NCBI RefSeq assembly: GCF_040954645.1
Contig: NC_092813.1
Coordinates: 16,842,136 to 16,906,135, forward strand
Source: Diabrotica undecimpunctata
Taxonomy: Eukaryota; Arthropoda; Insecta; Coleoptera; Chrysomelidae
Direction: 5' to 3'
Length of the DNA: 64,000 nt
The stretch's first letter is position 1, and each line of letters begins with the position of its first letter. The notes below the pieces were generated by a model. The model saw only the letters and a program-made list of their open reading frames with translations, was not told the DNA's origin and searched no databases. The position numbers were made by a program, and so were the translations under genes. Shown here in pieces: positions 1 to 13,860 of this stretch.

Positions 1-339
1 TAAACTTAAAAGTTTATAATAATTATTGAAGATGTATTTGTTTATTTTTATTGCATGTAATGCATTTCCTCATTTACTTGCTTACCTGTTAAATTGAAAG
101 CGATCCTTTCAAGGTGGGGGGCATGTTCAAGATAGTGGCTGCATAATTATTAAAAAGGGGAAATGTCAAGGTTGCCAATAGCAACTAATAATTTATCTGT
201 ATCATCTCTGTGTGTGTCAAGCGAGAATAAAAAAGTCAGACCTTGAAATTCATTTTGTATAATTTTATTATAAGAATTTTTCACATTACGAATAGATAAA
301 ACATCAGATCATATCTAAGAAAAAGAACAAAACAAACAA
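1..339. other. AT-rich non-coding DNA, no gene seen
   Basis: No open frame of note and no recognisable transposase or polymerase motif. A short G-rich stretch near 115-122 is the only compositional break. I cannot assign it to a repeat family from this window. Confidence 0.5.
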
Positions 340-800
340 ATTGCTTTCTGTGATAAACAAATTGAATAAATTGTAAAATATTTTTTGATCTGCTTGATAT
401 TTAGCACACTTTAATAACTCATCAATTGCCATGATTTCAAGTAGCTATATTATCTGTCGTTAGTCACAAAACAAAGTTATTAACATTTATAAATTACTAC
501 AAACATATAATATCTTAGAGTTTATGGTTTTTTGGCATTATCTCAATTATTTATGTATTTAAATTTGGTATTTCTCTACACAGAAAACTTTTTATGGTCT
601 ACAACTTTTATTTAAATTATTTTTCTTTAGAATGTATACAAAACGTTTTATAAGCAAAATTTTTTATTTTGCCTTTTAAGATTGTTTAAGAAAATAAAGC
701 AAAATCAACTGTACGTCTTTACGAATTTTTCGTCGGCTACCCCTCATACTATTTAGATTTTAAATTTCTGTAAGATTTTTTAAAACTATTTAGCGAGGTT
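340..800 (+). repeat. Copy of a dispersed AT-rich repeat family (also at 57-59 kb and 63 kb)
   Basis: The core 'gataaacaaattgaataa' followed by a 'gatatttagcacacttta' block, then a 'gttattaacatttataaa' block and a tail containing 'ctacccctcatac' recurs with substitutions at about 57410-57870 and 58600-58930, and in reverse orientation at about 57860-58130 and 62880-63175. No protein is encoded. The spread of diverged copies in both orientations suggests a non-autonomous (MITE or foldback-like) family. Ends are approximate. Confidence 0.7.
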
Positions 801-1751
<951 letters not shown>

Positions 1752-1868
1752 GAAAAGAAATTTAATCTTTGCAGATAAGTTAAATAGTAAACTCTTAAAT
1801 ATTGGGGAAATCTGCAAGAAAGACTCTAATAAGTATCAATTGTTTCGCCGAAGGCCTTCGCCAAAGAG

Positions 1869-2158
1869 AATTAATTTGGCTTCTTCAGGGCTGAAAGAGA
1901 ATAAATTATAATTAGCTACCTACCATATATTATCTATTAAAACATTATTGATCTTACCGTAACTTAGAATTGTACAGTTAGAATATTAAAAAACTTTGCT
2001 AGTAACATAGTGGTGTTTTTTGTTACTATGTAAAATAAAAGTTTTTTTTAAGGTTTGAAATGTATGGTAGCTTTGAACTTAACACGCAAAGGTTTACCCA
2101 AGGTTAATCGAAAACCCAATGTAACTACATTTAAAAGGAGGTAATTCTTTGAATTGTC
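1869..2158 (+). repeat. Left arm of a long inverted repeat (foldback), arm about 290 bp
   Basis: Read in reverse complement this arm matches 2465-2747, from 'cttcttcagggctgaaagag' through the 'tagataatatatggtagc' area and on to 'gtttacccaaggttaatcg' and 'ggaggtaattcttt'. A 306-bp spacer (2159-2464) separates the arms and holds no recognisable gene. The outer end carries a CCTGAAGAAG box; beyond it, at 1840-1890, are a GCCAAA/TTTGGC stem, a GAAGGCCTTC palindrome and GCGAAAC. Such an arrangement resembles the structured ends of Penelope-like elements, but no Penelope polymerase is present. Confidence 0.75.
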
Positions 2159-2464
2159 GGCAATAACTAAATTTTTGATTTTTAGAAAGTTTAAAAGTGA
2201 GGTTCTGTTTTAGCCAGAACGCATGCGCTGATAAATTCAAGTAGTTCTTTTGAATCTTTATGTCGTTAAGGTTCATTGGTAAAAACGAATGAAATTAAAT
2301 CCCAGTATAGAGAAATATTATTTTGATTTTCTTTATTTAATTATATTCTATTGTTCATGTATTATTATATCTTATTGAGATGTATCTAAGAAAAGCAAGG
2401 GAATGTTATCTTTTTTAGTTAAAGAAAATTAATTATAAAGGTAGGTTAGTTATTAATGAATATT

Positions 2465-4312
<1,848 letters not shown>

Positions 4313-4450
4313 AATATTTTTACCCTTCAATTTTGAATACCACAACAACTCCCCGCCATTTGATTCGCCGAAAACTTCTTTATCATTTTTTTTTTTATAA
4401 AATGACAAAAGTTTTTCAAGGGTCAAATTATTACAATATGTTATTGAAAT

Positions 4451-6168
4451 CTACTCATGATACCGATAAATGTGAATGTTACAAATCCTACCGCCAAATT
4501 CGCAACAACACTTTGATCCCATTTTAGGATCGTACAGCAAACTGATCTGATCTAAGTTCTCTTTAGTTTCATTCGCTACCGAATCCAGTTTAGCTGATCC
4601 TGAAAAAGCTTTCCTGTATGTTTTTTGTGAGTTTTTGTACCCGATATTTTTTTCGGTATGCACAGATGAAATAGGTATTTGAGATCCTTGTTTTTGCAAG
4701 TTTTCTACATCAAAGCTTGATCTTAAATTCGAAAAAATAAATTTACTGGCTATAACATAAGATTCTAATTCCACAATTTTTCGTTTTTGTTCTCCCAAAA
4801 GTTTTAACAATCTGTCAACTTTCATGTTTAAACTTCCTTCTATAAATGTAAATTTATTTAGGCGATCCATAAGTCTTTTTTTGTCATCAGTTTTCATTTC
4901 CAGCAACATCTGCAAATTTGTCTTTTCCAATTTTACAGCTTCCAACTCGGAAATTAATTCCGTTTTCTCCATCTCGCATACTTCTTCTTCAAACACCTCC
5001 ATTTCAATTATATCTTTTCCCTTTTCTTTTATCAAACCTGATTTTTCTTTTTCTTCTTCGGCTGAGCTCATCTCTTCTTTTGCGGAATTCCCTATTCCTT
5101 TTTTTAATTTTGTTTTCTGCTTTTTCTTCTTTCTCTGTCCTTGCTTCGTTGTCAAATTTATTTCCACCATTTGTTCTTTGTCTAAATCATCATTTTTCCG
5201 ATTCTCATCTTCCTTGTCCTTTTCCATGTTTTCTCCACATTTTATTTTTCTTTCATCCTCATTTTGTTCACATGTGTTCACGGTCCATAATATTTCTTCA
5301 CAAACTTCTGGATTTTCGTCCATAATGGCCATCTCTTCCCTGTCCTCCTCCTTTGGTTCTACTTCTGTTTCTTTTCTATTTTCCATTTCCATTTGGTATT
5401 CCGAGCACCACGTTTCTACTTTTTTCATTTCTCTTATAACTTCTTTTTCTTCCGGTTTTCTTTCTATTTTGTTGTCGCTTGCCAACAATTCTTCTGTACC
5501 TTTTCTTTTCTGGTTCTCTCTTGTCTCAACCTTTTTTTTTCTTCTTTCTTCTTGTTCTCCCTTTTTTTTCCTTTTCTTTTCCTCTTCTGATTGATTTATT
5601 ACCTGTATTTCCAATTTGTTCTCTACGGTCGTATTGATTTCTTTATGGTTTCCCTGTTCATTTGTCCTTTCGACAATTTTCGTCATATCTGTTTCTTGTC
5701 CCTCTTCTTTGTGATCTGGTTCTGCTCTGATTTCCAATTTATTTTCAGAAAAATTAATCGTGATGTGTTTTTCGCTCAACTCATCTATTCCCGCTATCAT
5801 ATCATGATTTAAATCGTCGATCACCACACATTGCATAATATAGAAATTTTCTCCCACTCTGATCCGTACTCCCAAACCTTCGTTTACTGTCGTCAATTTT
5901 TTATTGTTCGCACCCACTAAAGCAACCCTAGGAATCTTATACACAAATCTGTCCAAATTCAATTCTTTTACTAATTTTTTATTGATTAACGATATCTCCG
6001 ATCCAGAATCAATCAAAATTTTAATCGCTTTATGTTTTATAAAGGCATCTAAAAATATTAGATTGGAATTAGAATTTTGTCTTTCGTTTACCGCCAACTG
6101 TATAAACTCTCTCGGGTAACAAAATATACCGGAGAGTTTTTTACTTTTGTTTAGTGGATGCTTTATTG
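4451..6168 (-). CDS. E1 second frame: retropepsin followed by a long Glu/Lys-rich coiled-coil region (no RT, no integrase)
   Basis: The frame is open for about 570 codons, entered by a -1 shift from gag at 6169-6175; the nearest start-like codon is TTG at 6097. Residues near the start carry a retroviral aspartic protease: catalytic IDSGSE, flap-like VGANNKKL, and MIAGIDEL. This matches the protease of elements A, B and D. After about 130 residues the protein becomes very rich in Glu and Lys (many EEK/KKE runs) for roughly 280 residues. A leucine-heptad coiled coil follows (around LLEMKTDDKKRLMDRLNKF), and the frame ends in a Cys/His cluster, KCCCEFGGRICNIH. Where relatives have reverse transcriptase, RNase H and integrase, E1 has only this region. 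It may have been captured, or have grown by low-complexity expansion within a non-autonomous element. The open frame is notable because E1 gag is frameshifted, though a K/E-rich sequence contains few potential stops. Function unknown. Confidence 0.75.
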
Positions 6169-7650
6169 AAAATCCTGTCTGGATTCATTGCATACATCTT
6201 CTTCCTCGTTTTCTATTCCTACATGATTCATCTCACTTCTATTTTGTCGTTGGAAGCTCTGATTATTTCTACCGTCCCTTTGTTAGTTCGTATTCCTATT
6301 CGGAGGATTTTGTGCAGCTCTGTTCCTGTTGTGATTTTCATATGTTCTATTTTGTGTGTCATTCTGGTTATCATAATTTTGTTGTCTAGTGTAATTGTGG
6401 TATTCTCTTGGCCTATATTCATTTGTTGATCGGGGATGTCGTTTTCTCTGGTCATAATTTGCTTGGTACCTTCTTTCCGGTCCATTGTATTGGTCATGTT
6501 GTCTTCTGTTTCTCATTTCTCTTCTTTTCGCTTCTTTTAATTGAAGGAGTTAGCACAAACTATCAACATCTTGATAGTTTCTCAAAATCACGTGATCCTC
6601 CAACGTTTCTTCGAAATGTCTGCTTATTATTTCTACCAGTTGTTCGATAGAGTATTTGTAATCTAGATATTTTGAATTGTTATATATATGCACAGCATAT
6701 CTTTCTTCAGATATTCCCATTTTCCCGTGATATTTTCCATTCTCTAGCTCTTGGTTGATTTCCCTCTGTTTATTTTCCCCCAGAAATAATTGAGAAATTT
6801 ATTTTCGAAATCTGTTCAATTTTCAAACTCATCTTCTTTGCTTTCATACCATAACGCTGCTTTTTCTTTCAGATGGTTTCTAATTGTTTCTTTGCAATCG
6901 TCAAAATATCTAACATGTTTCAATTTAGTTTTCAAATTAAAAAAAAACGGTACTGGGTGTGTTTTTCTAATAACCCCGCCAAATTATATCGCTTGTTCCA
7001 AGGACGATAACTTCTTTTCTCTCTGCTCCTCTTAGTTCAATTTTTGCAATATGTTTTTCATTTTGCTTTAATCTCCTTTCTACTTCTTTCCTTTCTTCTT
7101 GTAGCGCTATTTCAAATTTTTTTTCTAACTGATCTAATTCCTTTTTCTGGACAATCTTGATTTCCTTCATCTTGTTTTCTACTTTCTTTTCTTGTTCTCC
7201 CATTTTATTTTTAATTTTATTAATCTCTTCTATTTGTTGTATCAGTGCTTTCTTTATCCCCTCAACACATCCTTTAATTTCCTGTTCATAGTTTTCCAGA
7301 CGCTGCTCTATATTCCTGTTATTTAGTTCTATTGCTTGTCTTGTTTTCCGTTGGTTTTCTTCCATTGTTTGTTTTGTTTCTTGTTGATTCCTATCCATTT
7401 TCTTTGATGTTTCATTTTGGTTTTTCTCTATTGTTTGTTTTGTCTCTTCCATTTTTTGTGATGATTCTTGTATTTGTTGTGTCTGTATTTGCATCATTGC
7501 TAATAGTTTTTCTAACATCCCTGTTTCTTTTCTTTCCTCCATTATTGTAGAATTTCCTTCATTATCCGATCCGTCTTCAACAATTGTTTCCTCTTCTCTG
7601 TTATCCTTCTTCCTTTCTTGCATTTTGCTTTGACTTCTTGTGGTCGACAT
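6163..7650 (-). pseudogene. gag: E1 gag: coiled-coil N-terminus, capsid-like core, Asn/Arg-rich tail; frameshifted
   Basis: The best start is the ATG at 7648-7650 (MSTTRSQSKMQ), although the frame is open further upstream. The first ~225 residues form a long coiled coil with an 11-residue periodicity (for example TMEENQRKTRQ then AIELNNRNIEQ). That frame ends at 6967. Capsid-like sequence continues in shifted frames down to about 6520 and resembles D Gag around FWGEN, the RLYFGK area and YLEPP. An Asn/Arg/Gln-rich tail (near PRSTNEYRPREYHNYTRQQ, 6283-6516) replaces a zinc knuckle. At least two frameshifts separate these parts, so Gag cannot be made intact. The stop at 6163-6165 follows the frameshift heptamer. 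Confidence 0.75.
6169..6175 (-). promoter_or_regulatory. Candidate -1 ribosomal frameshift heptamer GGATTTT at the end of E1 gag
   Basis: On the minus strand gag reads CAG GAT TTT CAA TAA. The heptamer G GAT TTT sits one codon before the stop, and slipping back one base enters the protease frame, which stays open to the DSGSE motif. GGAUUUU is, as I recall, a frameshift site used by some plant RNA viruses. Elements A, B and D have AAATTTT at the equivalent place. A downstream stimulatory structure was not tested. Confidence 0.6.
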
Positions 7651-8032
7651 GTTGTTTCTTTTCGTTACTGCTTTTGTGCCCGCCAAATGTGAAATTTTAC
7701 AACACTCTATATGTTGCAGAACACGACAAATATTTCTCCCCAAATTTAATAAATGTTCACGACAAATATCACATATGCAATCAGTAAAATTCAAATAATT
7801 CAAAACAAATATCCAATGTACGATTGGTAAAGAAAATAAAAAACAAATAATTCAATAGCAGTAAATATCAATATAACTACGATCAATCAATAAATCAAAT
7901 TTTTATCCACTGGAAAAATTGTCAAAATACTTTTAAATTAAAATTCCCTCAATATTATTTTTTATCTCGGGATCACCTGTACTTATTCCGGATCTCTTTC
8001 CCTACCATCATACGTAAAGCTGCGATATTTTC

Positions 8033-8054
8033 AAGCCCCACGTTTTGGAAGCCA
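8033..8054 (-). other. Probable primer-binding site of E1
   Basis: On the minus strand TGGCTTCCAAAACGTGGGGC follows directly after the LTR end (...CACATTAAC). The AACGTGGGGC core recurs after the D LTR (TGACGCTAACAACGTGGGGC), and A/B have TGGCGCCCAACGCGGTGGC. I do not assign a tRNA. A second TGGCGCA at 8081-8087 lies inside the LTR. Confidence 0.5.
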
Positions 8055-9110
8055 GTTAATGTGATATTAAAAGTCAGAGGTGCGCCAAGCAATTAATTAA
8101 CTAATTAATTAATTAATTAAACTTATTTAAATGATACAATTATGATTTTATCACACTATTTAATTCTCTTATCTCAGGGTTATATTCGTTCTTCAATATC
8201 TATGATTTACATATGATAGGTAAGGTCTAAAGAATACCGGAATAATAAAAACATATATGATACAAAATTATATATTGAAATAAAATTCACACTCAAATAT
8301 CTTCAACAAAAAATATCTTATATAATGATTATCAAAATTTTGTTTTACGTACGTGAACCTTCAAAAATTAATGTTATATACAATATAAATTAAAATTTCA
8401 AATCAAAATTGTTGTTCTATATCTCCTGATCAAAATATTTCTATCTTTTCTGAAGCAATAAAATTCCCTAGGTAATCAGCAATCTTACAACAAATTATTG
8501 GGAGCCTCTCGTCTTTAATGATCTACTTCAAATGCACGATTTCTCCTCTCGATAAACTGAATCTCTCGTTCCGGCCTGAACAGTGACTCTTGGAATATAT
8601 AAGTAGAAAAGTATAACTTACAATATTTTACTGGATCAGCTTCCGTCAGATACACTTACTCCAAGAAAACTCACAAACATTTACTTCTAATGCTTACTAT
8701 CACTTGAGAACCACCAGAGAACAACGTCTGTTCGCCTTGCACCCTTGGAAAACAAATTATCTTTTTTCCCTCAAAAATCTAGCTAAACTCTCATTCTTAC
8801 ATACCTCCTCCACTTTTTTCAATCTCCTCCAATCAAAGCTCATTATACGTATCCCCATCTCTTCATTTAGATAACAAACAACAATTTTACCTACAATTAT
8901 AAATTTCCTAAAAACTATTAACATGCTAATCGGATTCTACAAATTCTTAAGAACTAACGGATAAATATAATTTCTAAATATTCTATTCTATTGTCTTATT
9001 CACTTTACAAGTCCATTTGGAAAATCCGCTCGCATTGTTCATGATTTCACTTAAGCTCACTCACGTCACTCGAATATATTTTACAAAGAAAATAATTTAT
9101 GCATATCTTA
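8055..9110 (-). mobile_element. 5' LTR of element E1, outer end probably truncated
   Basis: Diverged partner of 2939-4312, sharing the same ordered blocks. It contains an AATT-repeat stretch at 8091-8121 that the other LTR lacks. The outer (right) part cannot be followed past about 9110, where a mariner-type coding relic begins, so its U3 end seems lost. Confidence 0.65.
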
Positions 9111-9967
9111 AATTTTGTTTACTACAGGTCATCCAGGATAATCGACTTTCATTTCTTCGCCGTACTTTCTTTTATTGTACATTAGCCGTTGGACCCTATG
9201 CAGAATGTTGATGACTGATTGGAAGAACTGCAAACAATGCATCATCTGTTAGCTGTTGACTGACAAACGCATATAACCTACTCTCGAGCTATTCTTCATC
9301 TCAACGAAATGCAGGATGATTTTTCATTCAACAATATTGTGAGAGATGAGGCTCATTTCCGTCTTAGTGGTTACGTAAATAAACAAAATTATCATTTTTG
9401 GGGCACCAGAAATTCGTGTGTCACCCAAGAAGAGCCATTACATTGACTAAAAGATACTGTGTGGTGGGCTGTTTACATTAGAGGAGTCATCGGGGCAATT
9501 TTCTTTGAGAACGCTGCAGACCAAAAAACGACTATGGACGGCCCGCGCTACAAAGCCGTGGTTACCGATTTTTTTTTACCGTTTTTTCCTAAATTCGATA
9601 AATGGGAACGGGAGAACTTGTAATTGAAACCAGACGGTGCAATGATGCACGCTGCTCTACCCACAACTGATATTCTGAAGGAAGCATTTCCAGTTCGCTT
9701 AATCTCTCATATTGGGGATTTGTACTGGACAGTCAGACCACTCAATTTAACCGATCCAGTCTTCTTTTTATGGGTTTTTTTGAAGTCGCTGGTTTACGTC
9801 AATAAGTCTCAAATTCTTACCTTAAGAAAAATATTGGCCAGGAATGTGAAAAACCTGTCGTTTGAGGTTCTGGCAAGATTGTTAAAAAATACCATAAAAC
9901 CAGACCGTATGGTCATCATCTCTGGCATTGGCTACTTGGTCGATATCATTTTCCCATTAACTTCTTA
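9110..9967 (+). pseudogene. Mariner-family (IS630/Tc1/mariner) transposase relic
   Basis: Translated pieces in several frames fit a mariner-type DDE transposase in order. At about 9330-9420 is RDEAHFRLSGYVNKQN with HFWGTRN (first catalytic Asp region). Then come VWWAVYIRGVIG, KPDGAMMHAA (second catalytic block, usually QQDGA), LKEAFPVRLISHIGD, and FFLWVFLKSLVYVNKSQ at about 9765-9810. The last ~115 residues (9624-9968) are one frame; earlier parts contain frameshifts and stops. The third catalytic position has decayed (the usual PDLTPLDFFLWG reads LNLTDPVFFLWV). No terminal repeats were identified. The related element at 60417-62211 shows the same FSDEATF/VNKQ block. Confidence 0.8.
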
Positions 9968-11820
9968 ACACTACTTGCATGGGTGTCAAAAAAACTTTTA
10001 ATCCACATAAAAGTAGTTGAGAGCAGCCTTTACAACATATGTGTACTTTTTTCATTGCAGATTGCCTTCCATCGCGTTCTGAAAAAGATTTATAACAAAG
10101 TGAGCATCTTCCTCTATTCCCTTTTTCTATAATGCCGTGTCGGACAAATTCTTTCTGTTGTGCTTCGGGAGCACCCCTAGTGTGTAGCAATGATAAAACT
10201 ATTTTTCTCGGAAAGAAGATATAGGTATTTTATTACCCGTAACATATTTTGTAAAGCACATGCGCATTGAAAACTGCCGTATTAGTCAAAAGTTCCATAG
10301 CGACTTTACGGTACCAGTTCATACTTCTACCTTTTACGAATGGGAGAACTGTATGCCGCGTTTTGGTACGAAACATCAATAAAAGCTTTTGCTGGATTGT
10401 ATTCACAAATGGTCGATAGCTTAGTAACAGGCCCACGTTTAGTTGCTACTTTAATCATTGAAGGAGGATCCTTAGTGGTTAGAAAAAGAACGTCTCTCTT
10501 ATTTTTTCACTTGCTGACAATAACTTTTGTGTTGCTATGTAAAAATTTAATTTCTCCTCATTTGAGCTTGACATTTACGACAGCTTTTGGATTGCGTTTT
10601 TTGTTGGGGCGTAATTTACCAACTAAGTGTGTGCTTTGTCTGTTTAAATCGTGTGCTAGATCAAAGCTTGTATAGAAATTATCCGTGAATAAGTTCCATA
10701 ACTACCCTAAAATCTAAGGAGTTCTCTGATGGTATTTCTTTTCCCCCGTAAAGTGTCACCGCATATGTACAAATTTCAGATACATAAAGTTTAAACAGCT
10801 CGATCAAATATTTATGCCTTTTTGCAGTATGTTTAAAAAAATTTAACCTTCCACGAAAAGACACAATTGTCTCATAAATACACAGAGAATTGTTAGGCGT
10901 ACAAATTTTCTAAAATTTACTATTCAGGATTGTTATAAGAGCTGAGGTTTTGTATAATCTGTTATTTAGTGGAATACTTTCATTATCAGAAATGTGAAAA
11001 CAATTTAAAAGGACTCCGAATCGGTTCCTGCTAAAACCGCAACTTTGAGAAATCGCATTTTTTTAAAGTGGATTGTTGATCCAATAGTCTCTCAGCTCTG
11101 GTTTCTTGTCTAATCCCATCCACATTATAACGGCTAAAAAACGAAGTAATTCATCTCTATCTGTGTCTTACCATTTGCACAAAAGCGAATAATTTACGAT
11201 GGTTTCATTTGTAATCCCTTCAACTACTTTCTGTTAAGCATATCTATTTGCTTCTGTGATTAACAAATCTTGAATTTCATTATCAACAAATACTAAGTAA
11301 AAATAAATCAGTTTATAATCACGTAGTTGCTCTTCGTCAATGTTGAATCCTCGACTATTAGTAAATTCAAATTTAAGTAGTTCTTCCGGGCTATCTATGA
11401 TATTTCTTTCCACATTATTTTATCTGCTCTTAAATTAACATCGTCTATATTAATATTGTCAAAATAAAAAAATTGCAAATAACTATCATCGACTAAATTA
11501 GAAGGACCAGCTTCGTTATACACCTTTTGTTTCTTTCTTGGTCTACTAACATCGTCACCCCTTTCTATAAAGTAAGAAAACAATCAAGACACCAATCTGT
11601 ACTGTGAACGAAATCAGTTACCTATTACCACTTTATAAATAAAATTATTGAGTCCAGTAACTTCATCAACTCTCAAATAAAATTAATCACTGTCATCCTC
11701 TCGATAGGCAGGATTAGCATCAGAGTCATATTCTGATATTTTATAATCACTGAAATAAGATTCTTCTAGTATTTGACGAAGTTCATCTTCTGATAATCCT
11801 ATTTTTGTTCATTATACGAA
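9957..11820 (-). pseudogene. piggyBac-like transposase relic
   Basis: Minus-strand fragments follow the order of a piggyBac transposase. At 11640-11810 there is an acidic N-terminal stretch. At 11395-11583 the sequence is KKQKVYNEAG and NINIDDVNLRADKIMWKE. At 10679-10864 is the FRGRLNFFKHTAKRHKYLIE block of the catalytic core. At 10233-10436 is a NWYRKVAMELLTNTAVFNAH block near the core end. At 9957-10190 is the C-terminal Cys-rich domain (GRCSLCYKS and HICCKGCSQLLLC). Several frameshifts, stops and missing core segments show that it is dead. TTAA-flanked ends were not found. It meets the mariner relic head-on at about 9960. Confidence 0.85.
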
Positions 11821-12556
11821 GATATGAATACTTTTCTACTGCAAGGAATGAATACAATTGTCGCATACGATGATACCACAGTGAAATACAAAAATCCTAA
11901 CCTACATAAATTGCAGGCAGGTTTTACCTGACCGGTTTTTCTATAGACCAGACCTTTTTAATTTATCATATAACAACACAGACAATGCGTCCCTCACGTG
12001 GTCACAGTCTCGTAACCACGATAACATACTGAGGCAAAATTGGTACACATGGTCTATGATAAAGACCTACAACAACTTTAGCGGTTGTACACTCTTTTCA
12101 ACAAAATCCTTAAATAATCTTTTTTGAAACTATTTCCAGAGTTTAAATCAAAACGTGAAATCTTTTAGTTAAAAGTTTTTATTTGTTGCTGTACAATTCA
12201 GTACTCTAATTATTATATTTATGCTGGCAACATGTTTTCTTTTATTGATGGCTGATGACTTACTTGTCACTTGTCACTGATCTCTGTGCACTTTACACTT
12301 GTACTTGTAAAACAATTATTTACAAGTACAAGTACAAGTTACAACAATAAGTTACAACAAACTTATTTCTTTTCTAATTAAATTTAATAATAGTGTTATT
12401 ATTATTAAAAAGCGTAAACAGGTTATATGTCCAGCTGCAGAAATTTAGAAAAGTGTTTTTAAGTTTTTGTTTTAAACAAAGTAAAATTTATTCTGCTGAA
12501 AGTGTAGTTTGCATGAAAAATTGTGTTAAAAATTTTTGCACGTATGTCATTTAGTT
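11821..12556. other. Non-coding DNA between piggyBac and copia relics
   Basis: No recognised gene. It holds the hairpin at 12297-12333. The part next to the copia gag start could be a decayed LTR or leader, but no second LTR copy is present to prove it. Confidence 0.45.
12297..12333. repeat. Perfect 15-bp inverted repeat with 7-nt loop
   Basis: ACTTGTACTTGTAAA at 12297-12311 is the exact reverse complement of 12319-12333. The right arm continues as a short direct repeat of ACAAGT. It may be a terminal or regulatory structure of a neighbouring element, or simple-sequence drift. Confidence 0.8.
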
Positions 12557-13130
12557 ATGGCTTCGTCCAATCATCAACTGTTTATAGAATCGGTTTTGAT
12601 TCGTAGAAATTTTGATTGGAAAGACATAGTGTTCTTAATGTAATTTCTCAAGAGAAACCTCCTAGCACTGACGATAAGTACAAAGACTTTTTTATAAGTG
12701 ATTATTTAGGGAAAATGTTTTAGAAATAACTAAATCCCAAGAAACTTTGATGGGAATGATGAAAGCTCTTAAAACTGTTTACGAAAATACAGGACTTCAG
12801 TCTCGAGTACAAATCCAGAAAAAGGTGCGCAACTTAGTACTTAAAGAAGACGGCAACTTGGGTGAGGTGTTGGTGGATTTTGATAAAACCTTAAGAGAAT
12901 TAAATGATGCAGGAGGTAAAATAGATAATAGTAAAAGATCACCACACTTTTATCTGCAATGCCTGGCAGATTTAATTTAGTTCTCCTTTGATATTTTATT
13001 TCGTTCTGATCTATCCAAAATAACTTTAGATTTTATGAAAATAAGTTTGATGGCAAAAGATGATCAACTAAAAACAAAGGGAGTTACTAGTGTACCTGTT
13101 CCTTCGCATGCATTTGTTGGTTAAGATAAA
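12557..13130 (+). pseudogene. gag: Ty1/copia-type gag fragment
   Basis: ATG at 12557 opens a short frame with a stop soon after. The clearest part is 12747-12980: LMGMMKALKTVYENTGLQSR, then QIQKKVRNLVLKEDGNLGEV, VDFDKTLRELNDAGGKI. This fits the copia/UBN2 Gag pattern of load-and-count helices followed by a 'LRELNDAG' segment. A few residues continue to about 13125 in a shifted frame. There is no CCHC knuckle, protease, integrase or RT, and the fragment stops next to a LINE piece. Confidence 0.7.
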
Positions 13131-13155
13131 TATAATGGTAAGAGCAAACATACTT

Positions 13156-13391
13156 TTAAAGTTCTTTGTTATCATTATTACGATCATTATTTTTATTTTT
13201 CTTTTGAAATCCGAGTTCTTTGCTTATCCGGCTTAGCCGTTTGGTAATGGTAATCATTTCGACTTCATTCGCTGCTTGTATAAGTGTGTCATCTGCGTAT
13301 CGCAGGTGAGTGATTTTTCTGTCTCCTTTGTGATTTCTCCATCCCATTCGTCTACTACTTTCCTCATTATATATTCAGAATATATGTTATA
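13156..13391 (-). pseudogene. LINE reverse transcriptase, part containing the YADD motif (downstream half of a split element)
   Basis: Minus-strand translation gives ITHLRYADDTLIQAANEVEM, the catalytic YADD region of a non-LTR reverse transcriptase with the usual following helix. Just upstream IYSEYIMRKVVDE is readable in another frame, so there is one frameshift near 13350. At 13390/13391 the LINE is interrupted by a mariner inserted at TA. Removing the mariner and gypsy F joins this segment to 20975-21430 in a correct reading frame (CILSPLLY then NIYSEYIM). Confidence 0.88.
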
Positions 13392-13860
13392 CAGGGTGGT
13401 CCTTAAGTAATTGTACAAAAAGAAGCCTTAGATTCTGCCCTTTAAAATATTACGATTTAAGTCAACTTGCTTTAATACAATGTTGATATTAAGAAATATA
13501 CAGGGTATTAAAGTGGAAATTTAAAATTTTATTTTTCGCTATAACTTTCACGTTTGTAAATATTTATGGATAAAAATTTACAATTGGATTCGTTTGAGTA
13601 GGATAAATTAAAATGTTACACATACTTTGATCTAGCTTGTAGAGGGCGCCACATATGCTAAATATGTAGCATAAATTTGCGCTTAACTTTTTTACTCTGT
13701 AAGTTAGCTCCATTTTTGTTAAAAATATTAAAGACACATTATTTCTAAAAAGAAAAGTAATACTTGTTAATAACTTGAAAATTCAACCGTTTTCGAGATA
13801 ATCGCATTTTATAAGTCAGCTGCATAATAATTCTGAGTTGTTATATTTGTGCGGTAAAGC
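13392..13860 (+). repeat. Left terminal inverted repeat of the 3-kb mariner
   Basis: Matches the reverse complement of 15950-16422 over most of its length, including 'atatgtagcataaatttgc', 'gttaataacttgaaaattca' and 'ttttcgagataatcg'. There are scattered substitutions. Inner boundary approximate. Confidence 0.85.

Noticed and set aside
1840..1890. Confident hammerhead ribozyme call
   Set aside because: Core boxes CTGANGA and GAAA are present, but a matching stem I and proper stem III were not found by eye; kept only as a finding.
4824..5594. Plus-strand 256-codon Ser/Phe-rich open frame
   Set aside because: It is the antisense shadow of the K/E-rich E1 coding region; GAA/AAA codons read backwards as TTC/TTT and leave few stops.
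8081..8087. TGGCGCA as the E1 primer-binding site
   Set aside because: It lies about 30 bp inside the LTR as defined by comparison with 2939; TGGCTTCC at 8054 abuts the LTR end and shares AACGTGGGGC with D.
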